Assembly: GCA_947179485.1 (NCBI GenBank) | Contig: OX359246.1 | Coordinates: 22,320,001-22,384,000 of the forward strand | Origin: Allacma fusca | Lineage: Eukaryota; Arthropoda; Collembola; Symphypleona; Sminthuridae | Length of the DNA: 64,000 bases | Direction: 5' to 3' | Shown: positions 12,601 to 22,700 of the stretch, one piece after another | Numbering within the stretch: the first letter of the stretch is position 1 | Layout: every line of letters starts with the position of its first letter | The notes under the pieces: generated by a model | The model's input: the letters and a program-made list of their open reading frames with translations, nothing else | Told to the model about the DNA's origin: nothing | The model's database searches: none | Made by a program: the position numbers and the translations under genes

Positions 12601-15600
12601 GGTTTGTGAGACGTTGGCGTGTGCCTTTGTCTCCCATCCCTTGAGTTCTTCTTCTTCGAGATGGTCAACTCCGTTGTATACGTGTGGTATGAGCAAAACT
12701 ATCGTCCAGTTTGCTTCTGTGATTGTCGTTGCTAGTGCGAAGTGTACAACTTCACCTATTGCAATTTCCTCGGTGGGGTGAACATAGTCTTCCCCTTTTG
12801 TAATACTGTGAGGGTTGTTTTGCATCTGGCGTTGTAGGTTATTTATCTGGTCTTTTGCCAAGATACTCCGCCTGGTGCGTTTATGTATGGTTTTGAGTCC
12901 CAAAATTTGGATGACTTTGTCAATGAATTTCCCGTATTGTATTTCATATTCCTTCCAAATTTCGTATTTGGTTTGTAGTGGTAGCTGGATTGGTTTTGTT
13001 ATTAAGTCCATTGCGACTGACTGTAAAGTTCTGGTCGTTAGATGGTAACCGTCACGTATTGCTTGTGACATTAACCAAATAGCTTGCGGTAATTTCCGTT
13101 GGTCTCGAATTTTCTGTCTTCGTTCCTCTTCCTCCGAGGTGGGTTCAGGAGCATGTCGTCGCACTCTCCCGTTTTCAGATTCTTCCTCTTCCACTTCCTT
13201 GCCTAAAGCTTGATTCCATACTTTGGCTACAGAAGTTTCGTTGAGGTAATGAGCCTTCCTTTGGATATCATCTGGTAATGCTATTAAATTCGGAGATATT
13301 TCTGTTGCTGTTAGATCTTTCTTAAGAAAATCTTCTAGTTCTTTTTCCTCACTGGCGTTGACGGGCATTATCATCCAGATGGGTCGTTGGTCTGGTAGTT
13401 GGGACTCAATGAGTACCCAGTCCTGTGGTATTTTGACTGTTTTGAGTGGTTTATTCCATCTCCTGACTGCTTCTAGGATTGAGCTGGTATAGACTCCTAC
13501 TATGACCATTCCCGTGGTACACATGCCTACGGCTCCTGCTACTCCTCGTACTACTCCATTCTGCCAGAGTCGGTGCGCTGTGGCTGAGCCGAAACCTTGG
13601 TACCGTACGGCTGAATTTCCGACCGGTGGGCAATCCCGTTGGCCGTAAGGGTCATAGTGTCCGATTTCCTCTGAGTCTTCCTTGTTTTCAAAGTCTAGGC
13701 TGACATGGTCAAAGCCTCTTGGACTGGTTAGATTCTTGGTTTCCAATCGGGTCCACCACTGGTAGTGTGATGCCCGGGTTATTGGATATGGTCCGTAGTG
13801 TCCCGTCAATTCCTTTCTCAAGGTTGATTGTCCTACAGCAGATGTAATTAAACCGAACATTAATAAAAATGATAACCAACTGTTACCGAGGTAAGGTATG
13901 GGTCCTCCTCGTCTTCCTCCTCCTCCACGTCCCATTTCCGGCGTGTGAGGTGGCGTTTGAATTGATGAGGTTGACTGTCTTGGTTCCTCGTCGTCACTGA
14001 GGATGACGGTTCCGTCCTGGGGTGAATTGGCAAAATCAGCCAATGAAAGCTGGTGGTGATTAACAATTTCCGTTGTATCTGAAGTTATTGATGATTCTCG
14101 CTCTTTGGGTCTTCTCTTTGATCTGATCACCTCAAAATCCTCTGAACTACTGCTCTGTTCGTTGTGTTGTTCGGCTATAGATAGCTCGGATGTTGCAACT
14201 TCGACGTTTTGTGCTGGTGAGGGTGGCATTTCCGTTGCCATTCCTGTTGGGTTTGCAGTTTCTGGACCATTTCGCTTTTCCTGAGCGAGCAAACGCTCTA
14301 GCTCTCCGGATGTAGCTGTTGACGTTGGAATGTTCGTTGGTTCAAAATGTGCTGGAGGTAATTCTCTGGTTTGAAGGTCTATTTTTGACTCAGCACATAC
14401 CAAGTGAAAGTCGTTATCATTTCTCCACTTTATCCATTCCTGGCGGTGGCGTGCTAATTCTTTCATTAATTCTTCCTTTTGCTTTCTCGCACTGTCTGCG
14501 TTGACATTTTGTCTAGCAAGGTTGCGGATGATTTCCCCGAGATCTTTTATTCGGTTTACCATCTCCTCGTGCTTCCCTGCTTTCCTGGAGTCTTCTCCGA
14601 TTTTTAGGATGTTCGACTGCCATTTCGCCGGTGGTTGGGTTGGTGCTGTGTTCTGTCCAAATAGCTCTAAGATAGTCATCTGAGCCTCTTTCTTGACCTT
14701 CTTCTCCTTCTTGGCACGTTTCTTTGCATGATGTTCGCATTCCTGTTGTACCACTGGTCCACTGTCGGTTGCAATTACTTGTCGTACCCTTTTACATCCC
14801 TTTCTACTACAAGTTTGGATGGGTACTGTCTCTTCCTCTTCTGAGTCTGAAGAAGATTCATTGGCGGTATCTCTGTTCGCTGTTGTAGCTGTGTCCGTGG
14901 CAGTTTCCTCGCTCCATAATGTCACAGCCACTGATGGTGGAGTCACTACAGGTACTTCCACTGGTCTCTCTTTTTGAGCGATGCAAACTGCACGCTGTGG
15001 TTTAGGTGGTTCAGTACTAACCGGTATTGTTGGCGGTGGCATCTTTGTGACTGCTGTGTAACTTAAAGCTGGAGCTGCTATGGGTGTTGTTAGTATTGAC
15101 TCCCTCTCCATTCGATCCTTATAATCTTTCGCTGCTGGTGATAGGAATGGTGAAGGTGGTGGGGTTGACTCTCTCCTGCTCCTTGACCGCGCTGGACTGT
15201 CATAGCGGCTCCTTGACCTGTCGTCCTCCCGTCGCTTCTTCCTTTCTGATGACGACTCTGTCTCCCGCTTCCTGGTCCTGCTGTCCTTAGAGCTGTGTCT
15301 TTCCCTCGAACTTTCTCTTGAGCTTCTGTGGTGTCTGCTCGAACTTTCTCCGGTAGTGATGGCCCGCCCGCGGCCTCTCCCGGCTGGTACCATGTGCGCC
15401 GAGTAGGCTGCGAATCTCGGAGGTTCCCTTCGTCGGTCCTCCAAGTTCCCTCGTCTCAGATCGGGTCCATAGTTATCATCAATACGTCTACTGATTCTAT
15501 GGGCTACGTCCTCGACCTGTTCTTCATGTTGCGGTAACCATTCACTGATTTCGGGGATGTTGACCCGGGTAACTCCACAAATAGGGTCGGCTCCCATCAC

Positions 15601-16248
15601 TTTCCGAGATGAGCTTCGACTTGTCTTGCCTCGTTCGTACTGAAGGCTTGGAGTAAATGCCCAGGGGTCATGTTCATAATCTCCCCTTGGATTCTTTTGT
15701 CCGGGCACATCCTTTTCTTGCCTGTAATTTTGGACTAGCCATGGATCATCTGGCTGTCTATTACGTGTTCTACAGATAGGAATCTGTCGTCGTATGGGAG
15801 TGGGATTAAATTCTTGCCCTTTAAAAAGGTAAACAAGATCATCTGGCGCTCGCTCGCCTTTGTCTACTTCCACCTGCTGCTCCGGAAAATTTATTGACCC
15901 GCAAAAGTGCGGTTCTCGTCGTAATATGCGGTAATCTAATGTTAACTCTCTAGGTTTCCTGAGAGCTCCGATTAGTACTGAATGGGTTACGATTTCTCGT
16001 CCATCTCGTCCTTGGATGATAATTCTGTGGGGTAACTTCCCGTCTACTCGGAGAACAACTTCCAGTCGTCCCGTATCTGAGTTTGGTAAGATTTTTGCTT
16101 GTGGTATTTCCACTTCAGTTTGACTCACGTATTGGGTCCAGTAACGTGGTCGATCGTCGTCGTCCCTGTCGACGGCGGGTAGGGCGTCTTGGCGTGGAGT
16201 CTCGTTGGTTCGAGACCCGGATGCACGTGACCCTCTGTTCTCTGACAT
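9679..16248 (-). CDS. ORF3: giant polyprotein with central env-like membrane module
   Basis: 2189 aa. Residues 1-780 are mostly disordered, with an SR/RE-rich block (about 297-370) and a Cys/His cluster (CSRKGC...CEHH, about 478-511). At about 786-804 a hydrophobic segment (WLSFLLMFGLITSAVGQ) looks like an internal signal or transmembrane helix. It is followed by several NxS/T sites, a Gly/Ala-rich hydrophobic stretch (about 898-923), basic furin-like sites (RVRR near 1028, RTRR near 1123, RQRR near 1231) and another hydrophobic segment (about 1281-1303). The remaining ~880 aa contain CxxC pairs near 1390 and 1665 and then a long helix-rich region, with no family recognised. The ATG directly follows a splice-acceptor-like CAG, so expression from a spliced RNA is likely. 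This is env-like by topology, position and cleavage sites only. Confidence 0.85.
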   Translation of the reverse strand: MSENRGSRASGSRTNETPRQDALPAVDRDDDDRPRYWTQYVSQTEVEIPQAKILPNSDTGRLEVVLRVDGKLPHRIIIQGRDGREIVTHSVLIGALRKPRELTLDYRILRREPHFCGSINFPEQQVEVDKGERAPDDLVYLFKGQEFNPTPIRRQIPICRTRNRQPDDPWLVQNYRQEKDVPGQKNPRGDYEHDPWAFTPSLQYERGKTSRSSSRKVMGADPICGVTRVNIPEISEWLPQHEEQVEDVAHRISRRIDDNYGPDLRRGNLEDRRREPPRFAAYSAHMVPAGRGRGRAITTGESSSRHHRSSRESSRERHSSKDSRTRKRETESSSERKKRREDDRSRSRYDSPARSRSRRESTPPPSPFLSPAAKDYKDRMERESILTTPIAAPALSYTAVTKMPPPTIPVSTEPPKPQRAVCIAQKERPVEVPVVTPPSVAVTLWSEETATDTATTANRDTANESSSDSEEEETVPIQTCSRKGCKRVRQVIATDSGPVVQQECEHHAKKRAKKEKKVKKEAQMTILELFGQNTAPTQPPAKWQSNILKIGEDSRKAGKHEEMVNRIKDLGEIIRNLARQNVNADSARKQKEELMKELARHRQEWIKWRNDNDFHLVCAESKIDLQTRELPPAHFEPTNIPTSTATSGELERLLAQEKRNGPETANPTGMATEMPPSPAQNVEVATSELSIAEQHNEQSSSSEDFEVIRSKRRPKERESSITSDTTEIVNHHQLSLADFANSPQDGTVILSDDEEPRQSTSSIQTPPHTPEMGRGGGGRRGGPIPYLGNSWLSFLLMFGLITSAVGQSTLRKELTGHYGPYPITRASHYQWWTRLETKNLTSPRGFDHVSLDFENKEDSEEIGHYDPYGQRDCPPVGNSAVRYQGFGSATAHRLWQNGVVRGVAGAVGMCTTGMVIVGVYTSSILEAVRRWNKPLKTVKIPQDWVLIESQLPDQRPIWMIMPVNASEEKELEDFLKKDLTATEISPNLIALPDDIQRKAHYLNETSVAKVWNQALGKEVEEEESENGRVRRHAPEPTSEEEERRQKIRDQRKLPQAIWLMSQAIRDGYHLTTRTLQSVAMDLITKPIQLPLQTKYEIWKEYEIQYGKFIDKVIQILGLKTIHKRTRRSILAKDQINNLQRQMQNNPHSITKGEDYVHPTEEIAIGEVVHFALATTITEANWTIVLLIPHVYNGVDHLEEEELKGWETKAHANVSQTHPLFQRTSERAARERQRRDAFVGPTNAWSPVSYSKQFLKQQLQLMLARIEEEEAHSSSGRPTGIIQQLVRFTLRMVIYIGTSVGMDFGGNQDPIRKSDPGRSHPRRTEGAEGPVLASEEEPAVPTEQAMEAQEEGAGTSLNVIKEEVLDDEEKPPLEHQVDSSSDNETDSKWVQTRCEYCPLKHGHKPPVRPKTKLAAHEAWQRQKDIPVQYIRRSRPELDRLYGRDNAPNCTFQYRGRRRGPEPEIERPRVRVYSPIRTVIFNDTRDRRGSRSPSPGPSTITGQPIPPIEDKMKSRRARQRQRKVEFKEERQKNPPAPAPEDPLAQPDSPDVRFVDLAHVSFYIGLRGWMVAPSWEDEDAEMVIFTNPNKTQLYSQLDPVRLQVKKMVERANDPLDHSPPPRFPDQVMEDISGDERHSQIEAQYSRRTNYFSNNMDTRERSTMCPHCYQKSTIDPERFPTYNISHRSTNSPEQNLVRWLNRMYRETFIERLDIHQQPTQPPQLRLEQLRRALSTLSEPRTDAHESNIEYAEHQAGIDYNNHGELIRERRALLYDAMDHPTDYRRLDPRERDLLILYGQSRRNVPMENTRLETMAGDMNISPGEMIPRLWTTLFNGQRGIDNHQVPTYLTCREHQGVMQGLTGTELRRLITQMWFDIGTQPTWREQEIWINSFLLRGDAITGRGEKALQQLASIPIHMLSFQEFASMTERLITLYHQDEAIQEWRQFGAMNQSGRSQPNPIDDIEEELGQWEDWIFAMKLAGEGQKPTTLYARKLKGGVATLRQPRRTGSFRDLNELVTIRIWQREHFHRIREQISNRGDGPSYKPYHLSPRNERRPGITPIYMVPSAIDRFQTPQWRSVVIDGRPDEPDIINLIRTLRGRTGIEIVFRDLGHDFIQEELRRDPVTQQRSSYLSITNPVEHRRLMDQLWERSERATWDPEILSENRFAVISFRTLAEGEEETGTLRGPSEEDD

Positions 16249-16441
16249 CTGGTTGAAGATAAAATACTTTGCAGTAATCTGATTTAATGATTGTGTACGT
16301 ACCTACGTATCGGATTCTCCTTCGACCTTGTCGTATGAGGTAACTAATGAGATTTATACGGTCTCCAATCCTGAGATCAATCTCGCTTTGACCAAAACTA
16401 ACACAGTTTGGTATTGTTGTTAGGTATCTGGTGGTACTCAT
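16115..16441 (-). CDS. ORF-X: 108-aa basic protein at the pol/ORF3 junction
   Basis: The ATG is six nt after the pol stop and in the same frame as pol (TGA, AAG, CGG, ATG). It also overlaps the stop of the upstream coiled-coil ORF as ATGA, and the 3' end overlaps ORF3 by 134 nt in another frame. Residues about 20-65 look like a small beta-rich fold (LRIGDRINLISYLI, then RYVGTYTII). This resembles the pattern of the integrase GPY/F module in pol (NIGDTVRVF, then YKGPFVVIE). The last third is Arg/Thr-rich. It could be made by reinitiation, by stop readthrough as a Pol extension, or not at all. The start lacks a purine at -3. Existence as a protein is inferred. Confidence 0.5.
   Translation of the reverse strand: MSTTRYLTTIPNCVSFGQSEIDLRIGDRINLISYLIRQGRRRIRYVGTYTIIKSDYCKVFYLQPDVREQRVTCIRVSNQRDSTPRRPTRRRQGRRRSTTLLDPIRESN
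16249..16264 (-). promoter_or_regulatory. Candidate splice acceptor for ORF3
   Basis: The sense strand reads TTTTATCTTCAACCAG immediately followed by the ORF3 ATG. A pyrimidine-rich tract plus CAG abutting the start codon fits an env-type subgenomic acceptor. Confidence 0.6.
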
Positions 16442-16701
16442 CCGCTTTCAGACTGATCCAAATCTTCTCGTCCTTTGTCTGGTACGAGTTGGGTATCGTC
16501 TACTTTCTCCGGTTTCTTCAGCGCCTCCTTCTTGAGATGTTTTGACTGCTTCTTCAGCTCCCGGATTTCCGCCTGCACTTGGTGAAGCTCCTGCTGGATC
16601 TGTATTCGTCGGTTTCTGAGGATCGCTGAATGTCTCTCGGTGGTCTGACGTATTTGTTCTAATTCTCTCAGGCCTTCTGGGACTGTCTTTCGTGATGACA
16701 T
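16438..16701 (-). CDS. Overprinted coiled-coil ORF 5 (87 aa) in pol tail
   Basis: The ORF is +1 relative to pol and in the same frame as the four other small ORFs upstream. After an N-terminal SSRKT stretch, residues 10-65 are Leu/Ile/Gln/Glu/Lys-rich with heptad-like spacing (IQQELHQVQAEIRELKKQ), followed by an acidic tail. The stop overlaps the ORF-X start as ATGA. An acceptor-like TTTTCTACAG lies about 19 nt upstream of the ATG. The -3 base is T, so the start context is poor. Pol is also open through this region, so this would be dual-coding sequence. Confidence 0.45.
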   Translation of the reverse strand: MSSRKTVPEGLRELEQIRQTTERHSAILRNRRIQIQQELHQVQAEIRELKKQSKHLKKEALKKPEKVDDTQLVPDKGREDLDQSESG

Positions 16702-19700
16702 CCAATGACTTGTCCTCTTCTGTAGAAAATTCTACAGGTGTATTAATGACTTCTGTATGCGTATCTACAGAGTCTTGTCCGTTTTCTTCCACTGGAACTT
16801 CCTGGAACTCTTCGTCCTCTTCTGTAGAATTTTCTACAAGGACTTCTCGTTCCGAGGGTTGTTTGAATTGTTGGCTAGACTGTTTGCTGCTCGAATTTGA
16901 TTTTTCAGAGTATTCTTGACTCTCTCGGTTTGTTCTATCTCCCTTTCCACTCGTGCTATTGCTTCTCTGATCCGACTGCCTTGCGCTTGTAGGCTTTGCA
17001 GTGTTTGTCTCTGAGCTTCGCTGGGTGGGCTTGGTGTTGAGTTCCACAAAGGGGGGCTCTTCCAAGGCCTTTTGCTCATCTGTGTGAAGCAATTGTGTTG
17101 AAATATCCGCCTTTACTGAGGGCCAAGGCACCTCAACTCGTGAAGTCGCTTCTGAAGGTCCTTGATTTCCTGTTTCAATTTCTCCAGGTCTCCCTCTCTC
17201 TGTCGTAGGCGGTTGATTAATTCTCGGTTCTGATCCCGAATTGTAAGAATTTGTCTCTCTACACTCACTGCTGTCGTCCACATCAAGTTCTGTTGGACTT
17301 ATCCCTGAACTACTTAATTTCTTAAGTGTTTTAAAGTCACTTTCGTCAATAAGTGGTTGAGTTTCTTCCTCACCTTCGGATATTACACCTGAGCTATTTT
17401 CAGCTGGTTTATTAAATCCGAAATATCTTCTTTGGCTTTCTGAGTTTCCTGGAGGGTTGCTTTGTGATCTCCCTCGAGTTGTTTCAATTTGTTCAGTATT
17501 TCCTGTTGTTCCGAAATCTGATGTAAAATTCTTTGTTTGAGACGAATTTCGTTCTCCTTTGCCTTGATTAATTGGGCTTGTAATCCCTGGATGATTAGGA
17601 TTAATTCTCTCTTTGTGTGTGTCATCAGTTACTCTGGTTGAACCTCGTCTTGTGATTTCTCCACTTGTGGGCAGAAACTTGACGTTTGAGGTTTTGTTTC
17701 TTGAATTAGCAGTTCTAAGTCTGCGATTCTCTGTTTGATGTACTCTTCCTGAGCTGCGTACTTCCAAATTTTTATTTGGACTAAATTCCTCTGTTGTTTC
17801 AATCCCCTTATCTCGTCCCTGATTTCCTCTAGGGTGTTCATTTACTTTCGAGCGAGTGAAATATGGGTAATTTTTATCTAAAAATTCCCGATTATCTGAA
17901 TAATTTTCTGACGAAAATTCTCTTACTTGTGTACTTGACTGCTTAGTAGTACCTTTTCTTCCCTGAATATTATCCTTGTGTTGATGTGGTCCCTGGTTTG
18001 ATTTCCCTCCTTCACTTGGGGTGATTTGAGAGTGTGAGTAATTTTTGTCACAAAATTCTCCTCTCTGTTGTACTGGCTGAGCTTGGTCACTTGAACTGTC
18101 TGAGTAACTTTCGGATGAAAATTCTCTAGTTATTTCTTCAGTTTGAGCAGGTTGAACTTTAAAAGTCACCTTCTTGCTCGTAGTTGAACTGTTATCTGAA
18201 GTGGTCGAACTCTTAAGAATTGACCGTGGCTGACTCACTATAACTTTTCCACACTTGTTCCAATTTCGTTTTGTTACCAATTCCACTATATCGGAATCTA
18301 AATCGTAACTATACTCGTCCTCAATGTGTTCTCGCTGCAGGCACTTCTTAAGCCTTTCCACATGGACTTTCTGTCTCTTTTTAGAATTCCTAAGGTCTTG
18401 AATGATATAATTGTCTTTGGCTAAAACTTCTATGACTACAAAGGGTCCTTTGTAAGGGTGAAGAAAGCGTTCGCTCTTTCCAACTATCCTGGTCGGTGTA
18501 AAGACTCGCACTGTGTCTCCGATGTTGAATTTAACGAACCTTCTTTTCCTATCATACCAATCCTTACTGTAGTCCTGACGTTCCCTTATCTTAGCAATAG
18601 CTTTTTCTATTCTAGTAGTGGCTTCCTCAGCACTCATAAAATTAGTGTCGACGCTGCTTAAACACAGTTGTAAGTTAAAATCATATATGGGTTGTCGCCT
18701 AAACATCATAAAATAAGGAGTTTCTTTGGTCACGTCATGGTGACTGCAATTGTAAGCATTTATTAGAAACGGTAAACAACTGCACCATAGTGCTTGCTCT
18801 TTTTGAGTATAATGACTCAGCATAGTGCTTATAGTCTGGACCATTCTTTCTATTTGTCCAACACTATTATGTCTTAGTGCTGTAGATGTAGAATGGTTCA
18901 TGCCTAATCGGCGAAGTAATGCTTGAGTGATTTCCGCTCTGAATTCGGATCCTCCGTCACTCAGCAAGTTTTTAAACAGTCCGTATTTTAAAACTACTTT
19001 GTGAAGCAAAAATTTTGCTATCCTGTCAGCAGTTTTATCTGGAATTGCTTCCGCGATCACGAACTTTGAAACATAATCCTGTGCGATTATAATGTACTTA
19101 TTCCCTTTTATGCTAATTTGCATGGGTCCAATGAGATCAATACATAATGCATCTCCTACATTTTCTATCCTGATTGGATGAAGTAGTCCTGCTGGTTTCA
19201 TTCTCATGGATTTAGCTGCTTGGCAACTTTCACATGACATGACATATTTTGCCACTGAGACGTTCATTTTTCTCCAAAAATAATTTTTGTTGAGTCTATG
19301 AAGGGTTTTCTGGAATCCTAAATGTCCTCCGCATAGGATCCCATCATGAGCTTTTGATAGTAGGAAATTTCTAAGTACTCGGGGTACGTATAACTTACGT
19401 CCATCTTTATGTACTATAGTAAGAATCCCTTCTTCATCAATTTCATATCGGCTATACTTTTCTTTGTCCTTCCAATTTAACGTATGCCGCATCTTTATTT
19501 TGTCCATGATGAATAAACAGTCTGGATCGTCCCTTTGCATCTCCTGCATGTTATGTTCCTCTAACATAGTAACTTGCTCTTCATCTTCAAGTATCCTACA
19601 CACAGGCTTGTGTGTGGAAAAAGTATCTTTGCTCCCTTCGCACCCCTGTAGTGCGTGAGCTCCTGGAACAAATTTTATTGCTCTATTTAATGACATGTCC

Positions 19701-22700
19701 TCAGTTTTCTGAGCGTCTTTATTCCTTTGGTCTTCATCCTGTGAAAGACATAGTGAATGTGACGTCTTTTTACTTGTCACAACACCCTGCCCTTTCAGAG
19801 GTTGAATCTTCCATGATCTTCCATCGGTGAATTTAATTTCACCTTCCCGGATATTTTTCCTCAGCTCTTCTACTGTGGTTGCCAGTAGAGAGTAATTATC
19901 CTCATTATCTGGATTCTCTGTGGATATGTACGTATGCGACGGCGGAGGGTTTTTGTTTTCCTCCGACTCGCATGCTGCAGATCTTCGTTGGATATTTTTC
20001 ATCCATTCATCCACATCTTTGGAAATTTTCATCGCCTTGATCCGCTGTGGGGTATCAAGATCCGAATTGTTAGCATATCCTGGACTTTCTGCATCAGGAG
20101 TTTGATCGGTTTTCCTGGCAGATTGTGCAGTGTATGTCTTCAATTGCGAAATAACTTCTTGTTTGAGCTTCCATTCGTCACCTTTTGCTGGCGTTGGATT
20201 CCTCCAAGTTTCTTCAAATGCAAACCATTTCTCCTCATCTGTGGGATCGTGTCCGGATGGAATGTGATTTTCCACACTGAATTTTTCCTGTCTCAGTGTC
20301 GGTCGGTCGCATTCCTTTTGGACGTTCCTATCTTCATCCGTGAGTACCAATTTCTTGGCCTCTGTAGGACTGGCGGGATGGGTGGGCGAGAAAGTTGAGG
20401 ACTTCTTTTGTGTAGTCTCAGCTGCTTGGCTCACCAGATCCGCTGTCTCCTGATTCTTCAATGTTTGATCATGGACTTCCGTATCGGAGTCTACAATTAT
20501 GGCTGGTGGTAGATGTACAGCTTTAGTTTCAGCCTCACCTGCCCCATCCATTGTTGTGAATTCCATTGTACTTCGTGTCATCTGCCCTAGGGATTTTGGT
20601 GAATTAGTGTCAACCTTCCCGTTGGCTGGACTTTGTGACGTTGTTGCTGCCGTTGACTTTGGGGTAGGAGACCAATCAGTCCCCATTCCAATGTCAATGA
20701 TAGTATTTCTGTCAAAATCTTCATTCTCATTTTGAACTTTATCTGGTGATAAAAATTCCTTCATGTCTAGTTCATTTATTGTAGCATTGTGAAGCTCTAT
20801 TTCCTGTATTAGTTTGAGATTTTTCTCGTAGATATACTCATTGGTATATTTCCAGGTATTTTCATCCTCTTGTGGATCATCCTCCCGAAATTCGTGGATT
20901 GTAACGATGTCATCAACGGATAATTTCCATTCTTTGAGCGCTGAGTAGCTGTGTGTTACTTCATTGACACGGCTCTTTACGCTCATTGTATGGTTTTCCC
21001 AATCCGTTTCCTCCAAATTCGGTTGAGGTGCTAAAATTTCCACTTGTGATTTGACTTTACGCCTGGGTTGACCTTTCAATCTTCCTGACCATGGATTTTG
21101 TCGCTGTGGGATTATGGCTTCCTCTTCGTCTGAGGATTGACTTTCGTCATCCGTCCAATATTTTCCCTTATAGCTTTCCCTGGTCGTTAGGCTGGCTGCA
21201 CACGCTGGTGGTGGCATCATTATGTTCCCCTGAGGGATTTGTTTTTGTTCTTCCAAAGCGATTTTGTGCTCTTTGACCGGATCTGGGTCAAATTCAATCA
21301 CTCGGTCCTCTGTATCTTCCAAATCTTCCTTTGTATAGGGTAATGGAGCTCTGGATAGAAAGTCTGCATCCAAGTGTAATGCTCCTTTCTTGTATGTGAC
21401 TTGAAAGTCAAATTCCTGTAGTTTATTTACAAACTTACTTATTCGATGGTTTGGATCTTTTTGTAATCTTAAGTAGCACAATGCTAAATGATCTGATCTG
21501 ATTAAAAATTTTCTCAAATAAAGATATTGTCTGAATTTGCGAACTGCATATACGACTGCTGCTAGTTCTAATTCTGTGACTGAGTAATTCTTTTCTGACT
21601 GGATTAGTGTCCTTGAAGCATAAGCTATTGGATGTTCTCCTCCGTCATCTTGAAGTATACAGCATCCTAGTCCTGAGATTGATGCATCTGTATGTAGTAT
21701 GCAATCCAACTCTGGGTTGAAATGAGCTAGGACTGGCTGTGTCATTAATTTGGTTTTGAGAATGTTGAAGGCAATTGTTGCATCTGCACTCCATTGGAAG
21801 CATCTTATGCGTTTTTGTCCTTCAGATTTTCCTTTACTTCCAATCCATGATTGTGAGATGGGACTAGCAATTTTTGCGAAGTCCTTGATGTATTTTCTAT
21901 AGAAACTGCATATTCCGAAGAATCTTCTTGCTTCTGTTTCAGATTTTGGTATTGGCACATGTCTAATAGCGTCCACCTTTGCAGGATCTGGACTGGTGCC
22001 TTCCCTGGATACTTTGAATCCTAAAACAATTACTTCAAAATATCCGAATTTGCATTTCTTTGGCTTGAACTTAAAGTTCTTGTTGCTGGCTCTTAGCATC
22101 AATTCTTCGAGAGATGCTAATTTGTCCAAAAGATGAATTCCATAAGAGATTACATCATCTAAATATACCATGGCTCCCCTAAATTTGAGTGAGCCCAGCA
22201 TTTGATCTGCTGCTCGCTGAAAAGCTGACGGTGCAATCTTGACTCCCATAGGTAGTCGTTTGAATGCATATAATCCATCCTGTGTGATGAAAGAGGTTAT
22301 AATTTGATCATCCTCGTGTATTAATAGTTGAAAGAAGCCTGACTCCATGTCAAGAGTGTCGAACATTGCAGATTTTCCAAATTGCATAAGTATGTCATCT
22401 ATTCTTGCTAAAGGGTAAACTTGGTCTGTGATGGTTTTATTTAACGCTCGATAATCCACAACTGATCTAAATGTTCCGTCTTTCTTTTTGATGAGAAATA
22501 GTGGACTGCTGTAAGGTCCGTTTACTTCCTTTATTATGTCCGCGTCTAACATCTTTTGTACTTCCTCACGTACTTTTTGTCGCTCCATAGGTGAGCAAGG
22601 GAAAGGTTTTGCCTGAACGGGTGGATTATTTCCCGTATGGATCCGAATGGGATCAATCCACGCTGGTTCTTTCAAATCTCCCTTGTTAAATGCGAAACAT

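Noticed and set aside
19934-20398. 154-codon ORF on the plus strand
   Set aside because: Antisense shadow of the acidic pol linker, with no start context or domain.
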